64,000 bases of DNA from Aphelocoma coerulescens (GCF_041296385.1 NC_091022.1:24447967-24511966), one strand, 5' to 3'; shown: positions 30,276 to 41,723, counted from the first letter of the stretch. Program-made: numbers and translations. The notes: generated by a model from the letters alone, not told the origin.

Positions 30276-33200
30276 CAGGAGTGGCATTACTAAACATCTC
30301 TGGGGTGCTAAATACCTCGCTTGTCGTAATTTACACGAGAAAATCAGTGCTTACAGATCAAACCAGGACAAACCTCCCTTCTTCCCTTTGGAGCAGCACT
30401 TAAGCCTCAGTAGAAGCTCTTGGAATTTATACTGAAGTGGAGCATTTTCCTGGGTAAAGCTCTTGATATGAAGATCACTTTGACTGTAGTTTCCCATCGC
30501 ATTCTGCTTCCACATCAGTCAGCAACAACAGCAATAAAAAAAATCCTGCATTTAAGATTTCTTATCATTAACATGGAAACGGAACCCTACAGCCCAGCTC
30601 TGCCAACACTGATGCTGCACGCACCACATCCGTGGATAAGGAATGTGGTCACATCCCACTGCAGCCAGGCTTGCATCTTCCTGTGCTGCCCACCTGCTTC
30701 CCCCTCCAGACCTTACAGCGTCTCTGCCTGGACTGCCCTGAATTCAGAACTTGGAGTAACCTTAAAGTACCCTGCAATCCAACTACTGAATTCATGAGCT
30801 GCTTAAAGGGTTTATCTTTGGTGTTTTTATTAAAAAAGCCCCAAAGTACCTGCTCAGCCCTTTGCCTCACTTCTGTGGAAAAGGCTTTCTTGAGAAGCAT
30901 TTTGTTTTCCTTAATGCTGGCAAAGGGAATTTTCCAAACCAGACTCCCCACACTCTGCCCTTCCCCAGGGCTGCTAGAAGCAGGAGGATGGCTCGCTGCT
31001 TGCTCTCTGCCCCCAAAACAGCTTTTGCCTGCAGCGTATTTGATTGCAGATTGTTCCCATGAGCCAACTGATCGTCTTGAAGGCAGCCTCTTGGGGCTTC
31101 TGGTTCAGGGATCTCCCTTCCCTGGAAGATGGAGCAATATCCTGGAGGATTTTACCCATGACAGTCTCATTAAGAAGACAAGGATCTACAGTTCTGTGTC
31201 AAAATATGTTTTTAAGCCTGTGACCTTTGGTGACAAGGACCTGTGTCTGTCATGAGCACCACAACCACGACACTGATCTGACAATCTAGCACTGAGCCCT
31301 AACAAGGGAGATCAAACACTGCAAGAAGTGCACAGATGAGCTTTGTAAAGATTTGCTGAGGCAGTTTAAGACATTTCCAGTTCCATTCCTGCTGCTTCCA
31401 GGTGCTGCAAGCCTGGAAGCCGGCCTGGCAGAGGGGAATGCGGGCTTGCTCCAGGCACTCCCAGTGCAATCCTCAGCCCAGATGCTGGGCTCCACGGGCA
31501 GGCACTGGGATGAGGCATGCAGGGAGGGTGATTTCTCCACCCACCACCACCAGTACTGATCAAGAAAAAAGTTGAAGCTGTAAGTTCTGAGTGTTAAGCT
31601 GAGAGAGTTTGGTATGCACACGAGGAGGGGAGCAGTGTGTCTTTGTGAAATGCAGTGGTTTCTGCCACTCTGCTGGAGTTTGACCCCACTGGCACAAAAG
31701 GACTTTCCTAGGGGCTCTTTTAGCTGATTAGATGGGAGGCTGTGAGGTTATGATGCCAAGTGCAATTCTACTTGAAGGTGATTTTGAGAGATATAAAGAG
31801 CAAGCAAAATTCAAAAGCAACAGAAGCTGAGAGCCTGAACTCAGGCTGTTCCTGCAAGTTCAGCTGGACCCTGCCTCTGCTGCTGCAGATGATTCTTACC
31901 GTCACAAAACACATGATGGCAACTGCTCCTGCTCAGACTTAAATCAGCTATAAGGCAAAATGACAGACAATCCTACCTTGGTCAAAAATGGAAAAAAAAA
32001 ATCCTGAAAGGCATCTCCACAAGCCATGCAAATGTGGGGGATTTCTAATACCTTAAAAGAATAATACCAGAAGTTTTAAATTTTTCTTCTTTGCAAGTGG
32101 TAACACCATTTTTCATCCTAGCACTAAAAAAGATGCTCGAGCTCAGCTTTTACAAGGAGGGGCTGGGGTGGGGGAAAGACTTGCACCACCTTAAAACAGG
32201 GCCACGAACTGGAGTTAGTGGCAGCAGTGCCAGGGGCTGGGGAGCACCACGGGTACATGCAAGGCTTCCTTTCCCGTAAGCGTTTGGATCCCTACACCGA
32301 ATGAAGTGCGGCTGCCAAGGTAAGCAATGTATTTTGGCCACCAGCAGGTGATGTGTGCTCTAAAGAGCTGTGTGCTGTAAAGCAGGCAGAGCTGCTAAAC
32401 GTCTGCTGGGTTTTGTGGGGAGATGTGGAGTCCCGCAGCAGAGGCACGCTTACCCACCTCGGGCTAACACCACCGAGAGCTCGCAGAGCTGCTCCCTGCT
32501 CGCTCCACCCGGTGCTCAGCACGGCTGGAGACATCGGGTTTCCACAGCTCCCTCGAGCATTTTCTCCCTGGCGAGATCCATCAGCTCGTCTCCCCCAGTG
32601 CAAGTGTTCCTTTTCCTTTGGAAGATCCGGGTGGAGTTCCCAAGCATAGCACTCACGCTTTCAGTTTTACAGCACCATTTCTCAAGTCAGTATCTGCTCT
32701 GGCCATACAGAGGCTACAGCTGGTCCTGAGAGAGCTGTGCCAGCTACCCGCAACTCCTGGTGTAAATACCCATTTCCCTCCCTTCGGAGCACTGCTGGTC
32801 CATCCTGCTCCCAGCCCTCCCTCAGAGACTCTCTCCTTCCCATGAGCTGCAATTCCACCAGACCTGCTTTAGGAAACAGAAGAAGTCTGATCCAAAAATT
32901 AATGAAGTTAAAAGGACTTTTTTTTTTTAAAAAAAAATCTATTTCAATAACTCTTAGAGCGAAATAAACTGGTGAGAAAAGTCCCGGAGTTTGGCTAACC
33001 CTGGTGCACCATGAATTAATTCCTGGTTATTTGGCTACATTTCCGAATTCTCCACCCTCTTCACAACCAGCATATTTTGATGGAAATTCCCTCAAAGTAG
33101 GTTAGTTTATTACTAGCTGTATAGGATTGGAAAATTTGGATTTATTGAATCCATGTTCTTCAGCATTTTCCCTACTCCTGTGTTTTTCCAGAAGAAGCAA

Positions 33201-34740
33201 GGTAGTTATAAATGTCCTGTTCAGACACAAGTTGTGGAAATCAGCTCTCAGCCTTTTGAAAGGGTTTAAGGCCCATTGACATTCATCAGTGCTTCAGCAG
33301 AAGCATTTTCCACTTGAAGAGCTAAATTTTGTGATGCCCCTGAAAAACCACTGGAATCTTAGAAAACATTGACTACTTCTAGCTAAGACCCACAGCATCA
33401 CCAGTAAAACCAGTCAGTAGCTATATCAGAAGAGCTTGGTCCTGGACCTTCTCAGCAGCACCTTTGTTTTGTCAGAGCTGGTTGTAAAAATAACAGAGGA
33501 AAAAGAACTCTTCGCTCTGGCTTTTTTTCATCCAATTTCCCTCTTTCTCGGCAAAACATTCTTTAAAGGATAAAGACACTGGGAACAAAACCCACTGCAG
33601 TCACTCCCTCTACAACTATATTGTGAAAAAGTTGCCTGGCCAGCCTGTCCTTCTCTCTGATTTGTGGGAAGCTTCTCTGACTCTGTTTCTTCGGTGCAGG
33701 CAGAGACACTGGCACTAAGGAAAAGCAACATCTGCACCAGCTCTGTGAAACAGAGCTGTGCCTTCTGATACAGCAGTAAGATCCCTGCTCTTGTGTGAGC
33801 ATGAGGAGAATCTCCCATTTAGACATCAAGATCTCTAAATTAGCAGGAAAAGCTGGAAATCTCATCTAAACTGGCTTTCTGTGTACTGACAGTACAATTT
33901 TGGGTGTATTTTTGCATTGACTACGTGGGCATAATTTAATACAACCTCTCATCAGTCATGGGGTAACTCAGGGTTGAAGTCACTTTTACCCTTTTTCAGG
34001 AATTTTATCCCCATTACAGTTCTTAGTTAGAATGGGAAAACTGAGCTTAGAAGCACAATCCAAAAGCCAAAGGGTTGTAGATCCAAGTCTCTCCGGCTGG
34101 GGCAAACAAGGAAGAGGGATTGACTTGCATCAACTTACTCATGGGTGAAAAGTGAACGTGGAAGGGAGAAGCTGAACAGTCAGCGAGCCAGTTCTGAGAT
34201 GTTCTCAGGAGAAAGAGCAGCGAGAAACTGCAGATTTATTCTCTGCTTGCCATTGCATGGGGAGTGTGGGCCAGGGAGGGTGTAAAATCTCTCATCTGGT
34301 GGGTGAGTCCCATCCTGCTCTCGCTAGGACAGGCGGGGCACAGGAACAGCCTCATCCGCACTGGGGCACCCCGTGGGGCTCAGCCTTTGCCCTTCATCAA
34401 GAACACGACCCACGTCCTGTAGGTGGATGAGGTACCCAGCAGGGTCAGTTGTCCAAGGCTTGGAAACTCGGGGTGGAGAGGAAAAAAAGCAGCAGATATT
34501 GCTTGAAAAGCTGGGGAAGGTGGGTGCTGAAGGTTACCCCCGTAGCCCTCCTTGCCGAGCCCTGGGCAGGCTGGGAAGCGACCAGCGGCTCCCCCAGCCC
34601 GAGGAGGGTCCCACCCGACCCAGCTAAAAGCAGATTTCGCTTCTATTTTGCTTTGTGTTCTGTGCAGAGCTGAGGGAGAGAGAGAGTAAATAAACCCCGA
34701 ACCCTCCAGCCCTGCCTTTGGGGAAGCGGGAGGCTACTTC

Positions 34741-34930
34741 AGACAAAACTGTTATCCATTAACATCCAATTATCACTTGGTCTAAGCCATTAATTATAAA
34801 TCAGCCTCCTAATTGGGATAATTAGCTCTCTGCTACTTAATGTAGTATGACTGATGCGTTTGGAAAGAAGGTAATCAGTCCATTTGTTTAGCGTTAGGCG
34901 AACAAATCCAACTCTCATGGTTTAATTTCA
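34741..34930. promoter_or_regulatory. Candidate homeodomain-responsive enhancer next to the CpG island
   Basis: An AT-rich islet at the edge of the GC-rich island holds CCATTAAC, CAATTATC, TTAATTAT, GGTAATCA and the palindrome CTAATTGGGATAATTAG (34809-34825; perfect 6-bp arms, 5-bp spacer). It lies about 2.5 kb downstream of the candidate DMBX1 start, inside the probable first intron. Homeodomain dimers of the paired class favour inverted TAAT pairs, though usually with shorter spacing. Confidence 0.4.
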
Positions 34931-35319
34931 GCCGCAGCCTTCCCACCGCCTTCCCCCCTCGGCCCACCGTCAGCATTCAGAGCTCATTGCAGCTCCGTTA
35001 ATTGTTTGGGAATCACGGCGGGGATGGGCACACGCGTCTCCGCGGGGCTTTCGGGACAGCAGCCCCTAGCCCGGGGATGCGACCGGATTCGCCCCTCCCT
35101 CGAGGGGAATTGCTGGGATTTTGGGGAGGGGGTTAATTAGAGGGGACGGGTTTGAACCTGAGCGCGACCCCACAGTTGGGATCGCTCCGGAGGAGAGAGG
35201 GGCTCCGCACCTCGCATCCCCCCGTCACCTCGGCCGGGCCTCGCCTCTAGAAACCATTTCAGGGAGAGCGGAAAAACTTTCCTTTTTATTTTTTTTTTCC
35301 CCCTCTCCTTTCCTCCACT

Positions 35320-35425
35320 TCCCCTGGAAGTCTCATTAATGCCGGCTGCTCGGCGAGCCGCCGATAGCTGCGGGACATGATTAGATATTTATTACTGTCA
35401 TTTACATGGAAAACTTGAGCTAACC
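35320..35425. promoter_or_regulatory. AT-rich islet within the CpG island
   Basis: The segment around CTCATTAATGCCGG and GACATGATTAGATATTTATT is an abrupt AT-rich block in GC-rich surroundings, with TAAT-type cores. That contrast suggests selected regulatory sequence. Conservation is untested. Confidence 0.25.
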
Positions 35426-36169
35426 AAGTGGAACTGGAGGGGGCCGCCGGAGGGGACGGGATGAGGCGGAGCGGGGACATTTCTTTTTCCCCGGCGCTGA
35501 AAGTGGAGCCGGAATGCTGGACACAGCCGGAGCGCGGCCGGCTGGAGCAGAGGGTGCGGGGACAACCCCGCAAAGCCCCCAGCCAGGGGCAGGGCTGTTG
35601 GGCCGAGCCCTCCCCGGGTCTGGGGCTGCGGTGCCACCTCGCTCCACCCGCGTTTCGTTTCGAAAGGGAGCGGGCAGCGCTCGGTGCGGGAATCCCACCG
35701 GGAAACGGGGGATGTCACCCCCTCCCTCCTTTCTGCTGACGGCCTCGCCGAGGCGACTCTCGGGGACACCAAGGACCTATCCCGGGTCCCCCCACAGGCG
35801 CCCGAGGTCGCCGCCTGGAAATAAATGGAGAGCACAGCCGGGAAAGCCGCCGACCGCGGGGACAGGATGGCTCCGTATGAGGAGTTTCTCGCCTCTTCTC
35901 TCCCCAGATGAAGGGACGGCACGGCGAGCGTCGCAGCCAAACCCCATCTCCATCGGAGCAGAAACTTCCCCGAGGGCCTTGCTTTGGGCGAGAGGAGCCC
36001 GTGTGTCCCGTCCCCAGCAAGGCTTCCGGGGAGGTCACCCTCGCCCTCTCCTTGCCCTCTGCAAGGGGGACGGGTCCCGGGTGCCCCGGGCAGCCAGCAC
36101 CGAGTGGGAACACGGACTTCTTTCCGCTCAAGTGCTGGCCGCGGCGGAGCACAACCCACCCCCCTTCGC

Positions 36170-36360
36170 TATCTGTTATCCCATGGCCCGAGGGGCGACT
36201 CTGGCGGAGATGTATGAGATCTCTTGCGGTAAAAATATGCATGCGGATCCCCATTTGGTTAGCCCTATAATGGAGGTGTAAATAGGTTTCGACTGCGAAG
36301 CCCTTAATTTATCAAGAAGGGCTGACAGCGCAGGTCCGGGATTTATACGCCCCTTAAAGA
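36170..36360. promoter_or_regulatory. AT-rich islet within the CpG island
   Basis: The block runs from TATCTGTTATCCC through AAAAATATGCATGCGGATCC and CCTTAATTTATC to GGATTTATACGCCCC. It is unique-looking, with both CpGs and TAAT-like cores, and lies about 0.8 kb downstream of the candidate exon 1 donor. Confidence 0.25.
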
Positions 36361-37163
36361 GGGAGAACGCGGAGAGGGGGGGCGGCAAAGACCGGCCTGC
36401 CAGCTCCTTACGGGGGGTCCCCGTCCGTTTTGCCGTCTAACCTCGCAACGGGGTGATGTGGGGGTGTGATTTGTCCTAAAAAAAGCTTCCTAGCGCTGCC
36501 GGCATCTCGCTCTCCCTTCCGCAGTCAACTTCCAGCCGCACCAGAAAGAGCAAACAATCCCGGAGCCACCCCCAGCGGGGCCATCGCCATCGTCCCCTGC
36601 TCCCGGCCCCTCTCGGGGGTGTTTCTGCCCTCGGCAGCTCTCCCCAGGCTGCGCAGCTTACTAAAACATCATTATGTAGATGGAGGGAAAGTTGCGCTCT
36701 CCTCCTGCGGAGCCCGGCTGACAGAGGGATGCGCATCCCCCACCATTCCCTGAGCCGGGTTATAACCCTCGCATCCCCGCCAGCTGCCTAAACCCGCACC
36801 GGAGCGGGCTCGGAGTTGGAGTCAGTAGGGAACGAAGCCCCGAGCTGGTAGTGGGAGTTTGCATTTTTTTTTTTTTTCGCCGTGGTTTGGATTTTTTTTT
36901 TTTAAGCGTGGTATACCCCAAATAAACAAGAAAGAAAAAAAAAAAAAAAAAGAAGGACAGGAGGACACATAATTCGCGCTGGAGCACGGGCTAGGCTTCT
37001 CCTCCTCGGCGGTGCGCGCATCCCTGCCAGCGGTCCCTCCGCCGGCCGCGCATTCCCCCACGGACAGATTCCCCCTCCTCGCAAGCCATCCCCAAAGTGC
37101 TCTTCTTTCCCGCTCGGCATCCCCAGCCCACCCGGACCCGCGCTGCCCGGGGGGGGTTCTTAC

Positions 37164-37305
37164 CTGGGGCGGTGGGGCAGCCTCTCCGCCCGCCGTGGGA
37201 GCGGGGACGCGCGTGGGAGCGCGGCGCTGCGCCCCGGCCCGCCCTACTCCATCCGCCCGCGCTGCCTGCGCGCTGCCTGCGCGCCCGGCGGAGCTGCCAT
37301 CTACC
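37164..37305 (-). other. Candidate DMBX1 non-coding exon 1
   Basis: On the minus strand CCCCAG|GTAAGAACC gives a near-perfect 5' splice donor at 37164/37163, in GC-rich sequence about 14 kb upstream of the coding acceptor. A TATA-like TTTTAAAAA lies at 37336-37328, so transcription could start near 37300. The stretch contains an 18-codon upstream reading frame from ATG 37300 to TAG 37244, which includes a minimal ATG-GAG-TAG at 37252-37244. A tandem 11-bp unit GCTGCCTGCGC occupies 37261-37282 (plus-strand reading). The link to DMBX1 is inferred from strand, position and the donor only. Confidence 0.4.
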
Positions 37306-37327
37306 GGGAGTCAGCATTGGAGAAGGA

Positions 37328-37401
37328 TTTTTAAAAGGAGCTTCATAGCGACCCGGGAGCTACCCAGCAAGATTTTCAATGGTCCTCCACCCTGTCAATC
37401 A
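37328..37401 (-). promoter_or_regulatory. Candidate DMBX1 core promoter: TATA-like box and PBX-MEIS/PREP decamer
   Basis: The plus strand reads CTGTCAATCA at 37392-37401, the exact reverse complement of the PBX-MEIS/PREP composite decamer TGATTGACAG. About 55 bp downstream in the minus direction is TTTTAAAAA (37336-37328), a TATA-like element. The arrangement points to minus-strand initiation near 37300, just before the donor at 37164. Confidence 0.4.
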
Positions 37402-37854
37402 AAGCGGCGCTGCTGATACACCCCCACCCCCCCCAACACTTCTTACTAGTCATTTACTCCAAGCCGAGGTGTAAACGCCTAATTAAATCCCTGAACGCGG
37501 ACGGGATGCCGGCGGAGGGAGGAGGGCTAGAGCCAGGACTAAGGGGGTGGTGGGGTCCGTAAGGCACAGGGAAGGGAAGCTGTGCCTCTCTCCGCGCCCC
37601 CCGCTTAGCACCGCGCTGGATCACACCCTGAAGTTTCCCTCTCCCCCGACGGCCCCTGGGTGGTGATGCTGGTGGGGGATAATCTCCTAACCTTAATTAT
37701 AGAGCGACCGCGGTCCGCCACCCTCCTCCCGGCCGTCTCGCTGTCCCAGCTTAGCCTGCTGCACCCCTCGACTACTCTTTAAAATGGGGTGTTGGGGGCA
37801 CGGGCACGGTCACAACTCGGAGAGATAAAATAGGAGCCGTGGAAGGAGCTCAGA

Positions 37855-38098
37855 GGAGCGTTGGGCGACGGATTCGCCGTCCGCCCCGTCCGGGAAGCTC
37901 CGCTGCGGCAGCCGGGAGCCCACGGGCGGCCCTGCCGGGACAGGGGAGCCAGGGAAGGCAGAGGGAGGGACAGCGGGCAAGGGGGGACCCCGAGGAGCTT
38001 CGACGAGGAAGGAAGGAGCATCCTCCAAGAATCTCCCCGCTCGTCATTTTTTTTTTTTTTAAGATTTCCCCCCGAAATAGTTTTTTTTTTTCCCTTCG
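37855..38098 (+). ncRNA. Possible first exon of a divergent plus-strand transcript
   Basis: AGATAAAATAGG near 37821-37832 is TATA-like on the plus strand and points into this stretch, which ends at a GGTATGT donor (GT at 38099-38100). It would start about 0.5 kb from the candidate DMBX1 start and run the other way. No convincing coding frame is visible. This rests only on splice-like and TATA-like motifs in a CpG island. Confidence 0.2.
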
Positions 38099-38261
38099 GT
38101 ATGTAAAAAGTGGAAAACCAGATTTTCCTTTTCTTGTATTTCCTTTTCTTTCCCTTTTTACTCTCTCTGCGGGATTTTCTCAGGTATCTTCCCGTCCAGC
38201 GGCCGGGCTGGTTATCTGGCAGAGCTCACTAACTGGAGCGGTGGTTGTGTTTGCTTTTCAG

Positions 38262-38433
38262 CTTTGCCATGCCTTCGCAGCAGAAAGAGCAGTTTAAAGC
38301 CTTTAGAGAGATTGCTAATAGATGCCAGTTCCTTGCCTTTAGATTCTCTCCCAGCCCAGGAGGATTTAGGATGGGATTGGGAGACGAGACGCCATTTCAG
38401 GCTCCAAAACACCCTGTTTTAAAATGACTGCGG
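38262..38433 (+). ncRNA. Possible second exon of the divergent plus-strand transcript, with a 52-codon frame
   Basis: The exon is bounded by a good acceptor (TTTGCTTTTCAG ending at 38261) and a strong donor (GCGG|GTAAGAG at 38433/38434). It contains a complete 52-codon frame, ATG 38269 to TGA 38427, beginning MPSQQKEQFKAFREI. I recognise no family. A GGATTA (TAATCC on the minus strand), the K50 homeodomain site, lies just after the donor at 38440-38445. Coding status is doubtful; a long non-coding RNA is the more likely reading if it is transcribed at all. Confidence 0.25.
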
Positions 38434-38567
38434 GTAAGAGGATTAAAACAATAATACCCTTCTCTTCTTGAAGGTTTTTTTTTTCCTCTCTCCCTCCTAT
38501 AGAAAAGATTTCTTCTCCCAGAGCAAAACCGTTTAGACAGGAATTAAGGGAACAAGAAAGAATAAGA

Positions 38568-38580
38568 GGGGGGGGGGGGG
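38568..38580. repeat. Poly-G tract, 13 nt
   Basis: A pure G run next to the possible divergent exon. It can form a G-quadruplex and is error-prone in sequencing. Confidence 0.9.
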
Positions 38581-39559
38581 AGAGGACCTTTTAATTTGAG
38601 CTTGATATTTTGAACAAATTCTGACCAAAAGAAAAAAAGAAGGGATCGGTCTGGCTCGGGACACCAGAAGGCTCCAAGTGCCACTTTCTTGTATTTATTT
38701 TTATTGTGTATATTTATTCTTTTTTAAACCAGTGGTTATGGGGTACCAACTGATCGTCTCGGGAAAGAGAGGGAGGGGGTGAACCTATTGAAATCTATTC
38801 CAACCTGTTCCTGCCCTCGCTCCACCGACGTCCCGCTCGCCCCCAGGAGCGAGGAGAGCCCCTCGCCCTGTGCCTTCCCCCCGCATCCTCGAAACCAACC
38901 ACCCGCTTTTGGCCAGGAAACCGATTGGGCGAAACTCGGCGCTTTGATCTCCGTGATCGCTTTTCGGGGACGTTTTTCAGGGACCCGAACCCTGGGCACC
39001 ACCCCGCAAAACCAACGCGGAGTGGCCCTTCTTGCTTTTTCTGTGGTGACTCTGCAGAGGACACCACCACTGCCACCGCCCCCCGAGTTTGCCACCGGCA
39101 CCTTCCCTTCCGCGCTAATCACAACGATTTGGAAAGGGGGACGGCGGGGACCCAGCAGGCGACGCTTCCCAAAATTCAGCGGTCCCCCTGGAATCCCCTC
39201 CTCGCCCCTCAAAACCTGGTTGGGAGCAGCCCCGCGGACCTGTAGCTCGCGGGATCTGGGGCACAAACATCAACCCCGGGGGGCAAAAATCTGCTCCAAA
39301 CGCGGCAAACTTCGCGGGGCTGCTGCGCTCCGTGCAGCGGGGAAGGGGTTCCCCGTGTGCCGGGGGGGCTGTGCCTGCCCGGGGTGGGGGCAGCGCGTCT
39401 TCTCAGTTGTTTCTGAATTGTCGCTTGCAGCCAGGCACGAATTGCCAACCCCTCCGACCGCGATGTCACCATTGTCTCGACTCCCTGCTCGCTGAGAGCA
39501 CGGGAGATTTTGTAATGACTTCGAGGAAAAAGCCTGTTTTAATTCCCCCCTTCCCCTCG

Positions 39560-39790
39560 AAGAAATAATTAGTTTCCCTCTGTCTTCAGAATATCTTCCC
39601 GAGCTCTCCAGCGAAGGGATTTCCGCCGTTTAACCAGCCCCTATAAATAAATAATTGCGTTTAATTCAGCTCTTCCTCGCAGAAACGAGTAAACAGCGCA
39701 TTTAGCGCAGCTCGGAAAAGTGACCCCAGTTTGTCTGCGGAACAGATTTATCGCATCTCCCCCCCGCCCCGAGGTATCGATGGGGCAAAG
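39560..39790. promoter_or_regulatory. Candidate conserved islet at the CpG-island edge
   Basis: A unique block with AATAATTAG, TAAATAATTGCG and TTTAATTC homeodomain-like cores next to retained CpGs (TTTCCGCCG, TAGCGCAGC). Confidence 0.25.
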
Positions 39791-40064
39791 CATCAGGGAA
39801 TCGGCACCAGTCGTGTCCAGATTACAGGGGTTTCTTCTCCAAAACGCGGGCAAGCGAGGGAGAGACGCGGAATGCACAGGAGGAGGGAAGGGAGCCCCGG
39901 GAAGGGGCTGTTGGCAGCGGGGGGACCCCCCAGGAGCCCCCCGCTCCCCCCACGAGCCTCCCCGTCCGCGCCGGGCTCCTCACACTTGTGTCCAGCACCG
40001 TGTCCGACACAAAACCTCAGCTCGGCTGGGCGAGAAATGGTTCTTTTCACCCCTGCCAAAATAA

Positions 40065-40066
<2 letters not shown>

Positions 40067-40128
<62 letters not shown>
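40067..40128. repeat. ATA trinucleotide microsatellite, about 20 units
   Basis: A pure 62-bp run of the ATA/TAA unit without interruption. It is likely to be polymorphic in length. It lies at the outer edge of the CpG island. Confidence 0.97.
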
Positions 40129-40199
40129 CGGGCGAGACGAGGGTAGAAATCGGGCAATTTTTTCTCTCTGTGAGTTTTGCCTCACAGAACAAAATGAAA

Positions 40200-40440
40200 T
40201 ACGGAAATAAATAAATCTGCCACCTAGACTTGATCCTGCACTTCGAGACGGGGTGGGAGGAATTTATTAGTTTGCCACGTAGAAACGACATTTTAAGTTT
40301 CCGTGATATTGACGGTAATATTTTTGGCAAACTGTCTAGGTCTATATATGCACCAAAAAATCCCCTTCAAAGACCATTTTTAATGTCTTTCCTAAGTAAA
40401 CCGTGAATTTCAGGTTTCCATGTAGGCTCTAAGCCCCCTC
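40200..40440. promoter_or_regulatory. Candidate conserved islet upstream of DMBX1
   Basis: A unique-looking block with isolated CpGs (CACTTCGAG, CCACGTAGAAACGAC, GACGGTAATA, AACCGTGAA) and AT-rich cores. It resembles conserved flanking enhancer sequence, but this is untested. Confidence 0.2.
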
Positions 40441-40797
40441 ACCTGCATGACGAGAAGGACAGCTGCTACTTTTAATTTGAAAAACTGCTTTATTTTTTTT
40501 TTTTTTTTTGTGGGGAAAAAACAACCCAAACAAAAACCTAACAAAACAACAAAACAGTGGAACGATCAGGGGATAATGTTGGAAGAAAATGGTGGTTTTC
40601 TCATTTTATTTAGAAATACATGTAATTTCCCTATCTCGGGTATTGAACACACACCCCTCCATCCCCATCCCCACAGAATAATGTGTTTGCATTTGCACAG
40701 AAATCGTGGTTGTTTCCTCCAGAACAACTAAAATCAAAGCCAGGCTGGTTATGTTTTAAACAGCCAATGCATTAACTCCCTCCTTCTCTCTCTTTGT

Positions 40798-40859
40798 GTT
40801 TTTTTTTTTTTTTTTTTTTTTCTTTTTTTTTTTTTTCTTTTTCTTTTTGGTTGTTTGGG

Positions 40860-40890
<31 letters not shown>

Positions 40891-40893
40891 TTT
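40798..40893. repeat. Long T-rich low-complexity tract
   Basis: Nearly 100 bases of T, interrupted only by a few C and G residues and one TTGGTTGTTTGGGG patch. Accuracy of the exact length is doubtful. Confidence 0.95.
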
Positions 40894-41723
40894 GTGAATT
40901 TTATAACACCTCTTGCCAGGACAGTAAACTGTGTTAGAGAAGTGAAAATTTAATTTTAGGTTGAATAAAGAGAGATAAAGCTCCATCTTTGGAAGACGAA
41001 CAAGGAAGAAAACTCAGAACACTGACAAACCTCCTTACCCCTGGATCTATGGCAAATACAGTGCAAGACATTTCTACTTGCCTCAAATTATAATGGCAAC
41101 AAGGTCTTAAAATAGCTACTTAACTAAATCAAGGCCACTTTGCTGCTTGGTTTTGTTTTGGATTGTTTTGGGGTTCCCCCCCCCACCTCCCCCCACTTCT
41201 CTCTCGCTTTCTCTTTTTTTTTTTATTTTTCAGTATGGGGCATCTTTTGGGGGTTTGAAATGTTCCAGACATTGTCCAGTACTTTGTCCCCGACGCCAAC
41301 CGCATTCGTGTGAGACCGAAAGGGGATTAACTTGTGAACTTTTAAAAATCAGAACTTAAATGAGAGGCAAATCTAGGCCACAGCTCATTGTGGGAACCGT
41401 TTCTTAAGCAATTAAAGCGAGAAGAAATTCCTCGCAGCCTTTTTCCTTAAAGCAGCTTTCTGAAGGATTTAAGGAGGACTAGTGTCCGGTCCATCAAGAA
41501 AGATTTAAACTGCACAGTGATATAGAAAATCTCCACTTGCTCTTATTTAAAGGGGCACTATCACCATTTCCATAAGACCCTTGACATTGTTTCTTTAATC
41601 TTGTTTATAAACTTAAACAGATTTAAAAAGTTTTTTTTCTCTTCTCTGCCTCCTTTTTTTTTTTTTTTTTCATGAATTCATTGAAAATATATTCGATGCA
41701 GTATTTGAAAAGAGACCAAAACA

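Larger units (their letters stand above)
34950..39500. promoter_or_regulatory. Large CpG island over the DMBX1 upstream region
   Basis: By eye this stretch is far richer in G+C and CpG than either flank, with densest parts near 35000-36480, 36990-37300, 37840-38040 and 38790-39480. Broad islands of this kind are typical of promoters of developmental transcription factors. Long open frames on both strands here (up to about 255 codons) are expected where stop codons are depleted, and I do not treat them as genes. Confidence 0.75.

Noticed and set aside
30632..31255. Plus-strand open frame of 207 codons
   Set aside because: No domain, no clear coding composition, no supporting splice sites. It lies in the probable DMBX1 first intron.
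35398..36281. Overlapping open frames of about 250 codons on both strands in the CpG island
   Set aside because: They overlap each other on opposite strands, are Pro/Arg/Gly-rich, and show no domain. Stop-codon depletion in GC-rich DNA explains them.
38736..39495. Open frames of 176 and 238 codons on opposite strands
   Set aside because: Same CpG-island effect; mutually overlapping, with no recognisable motif or splice structure.
39731..40210. Open frame encoding a run of about 20 isoleucines
   Set aside because: It is simply the translated ATA microsatellite at 40067-40128.
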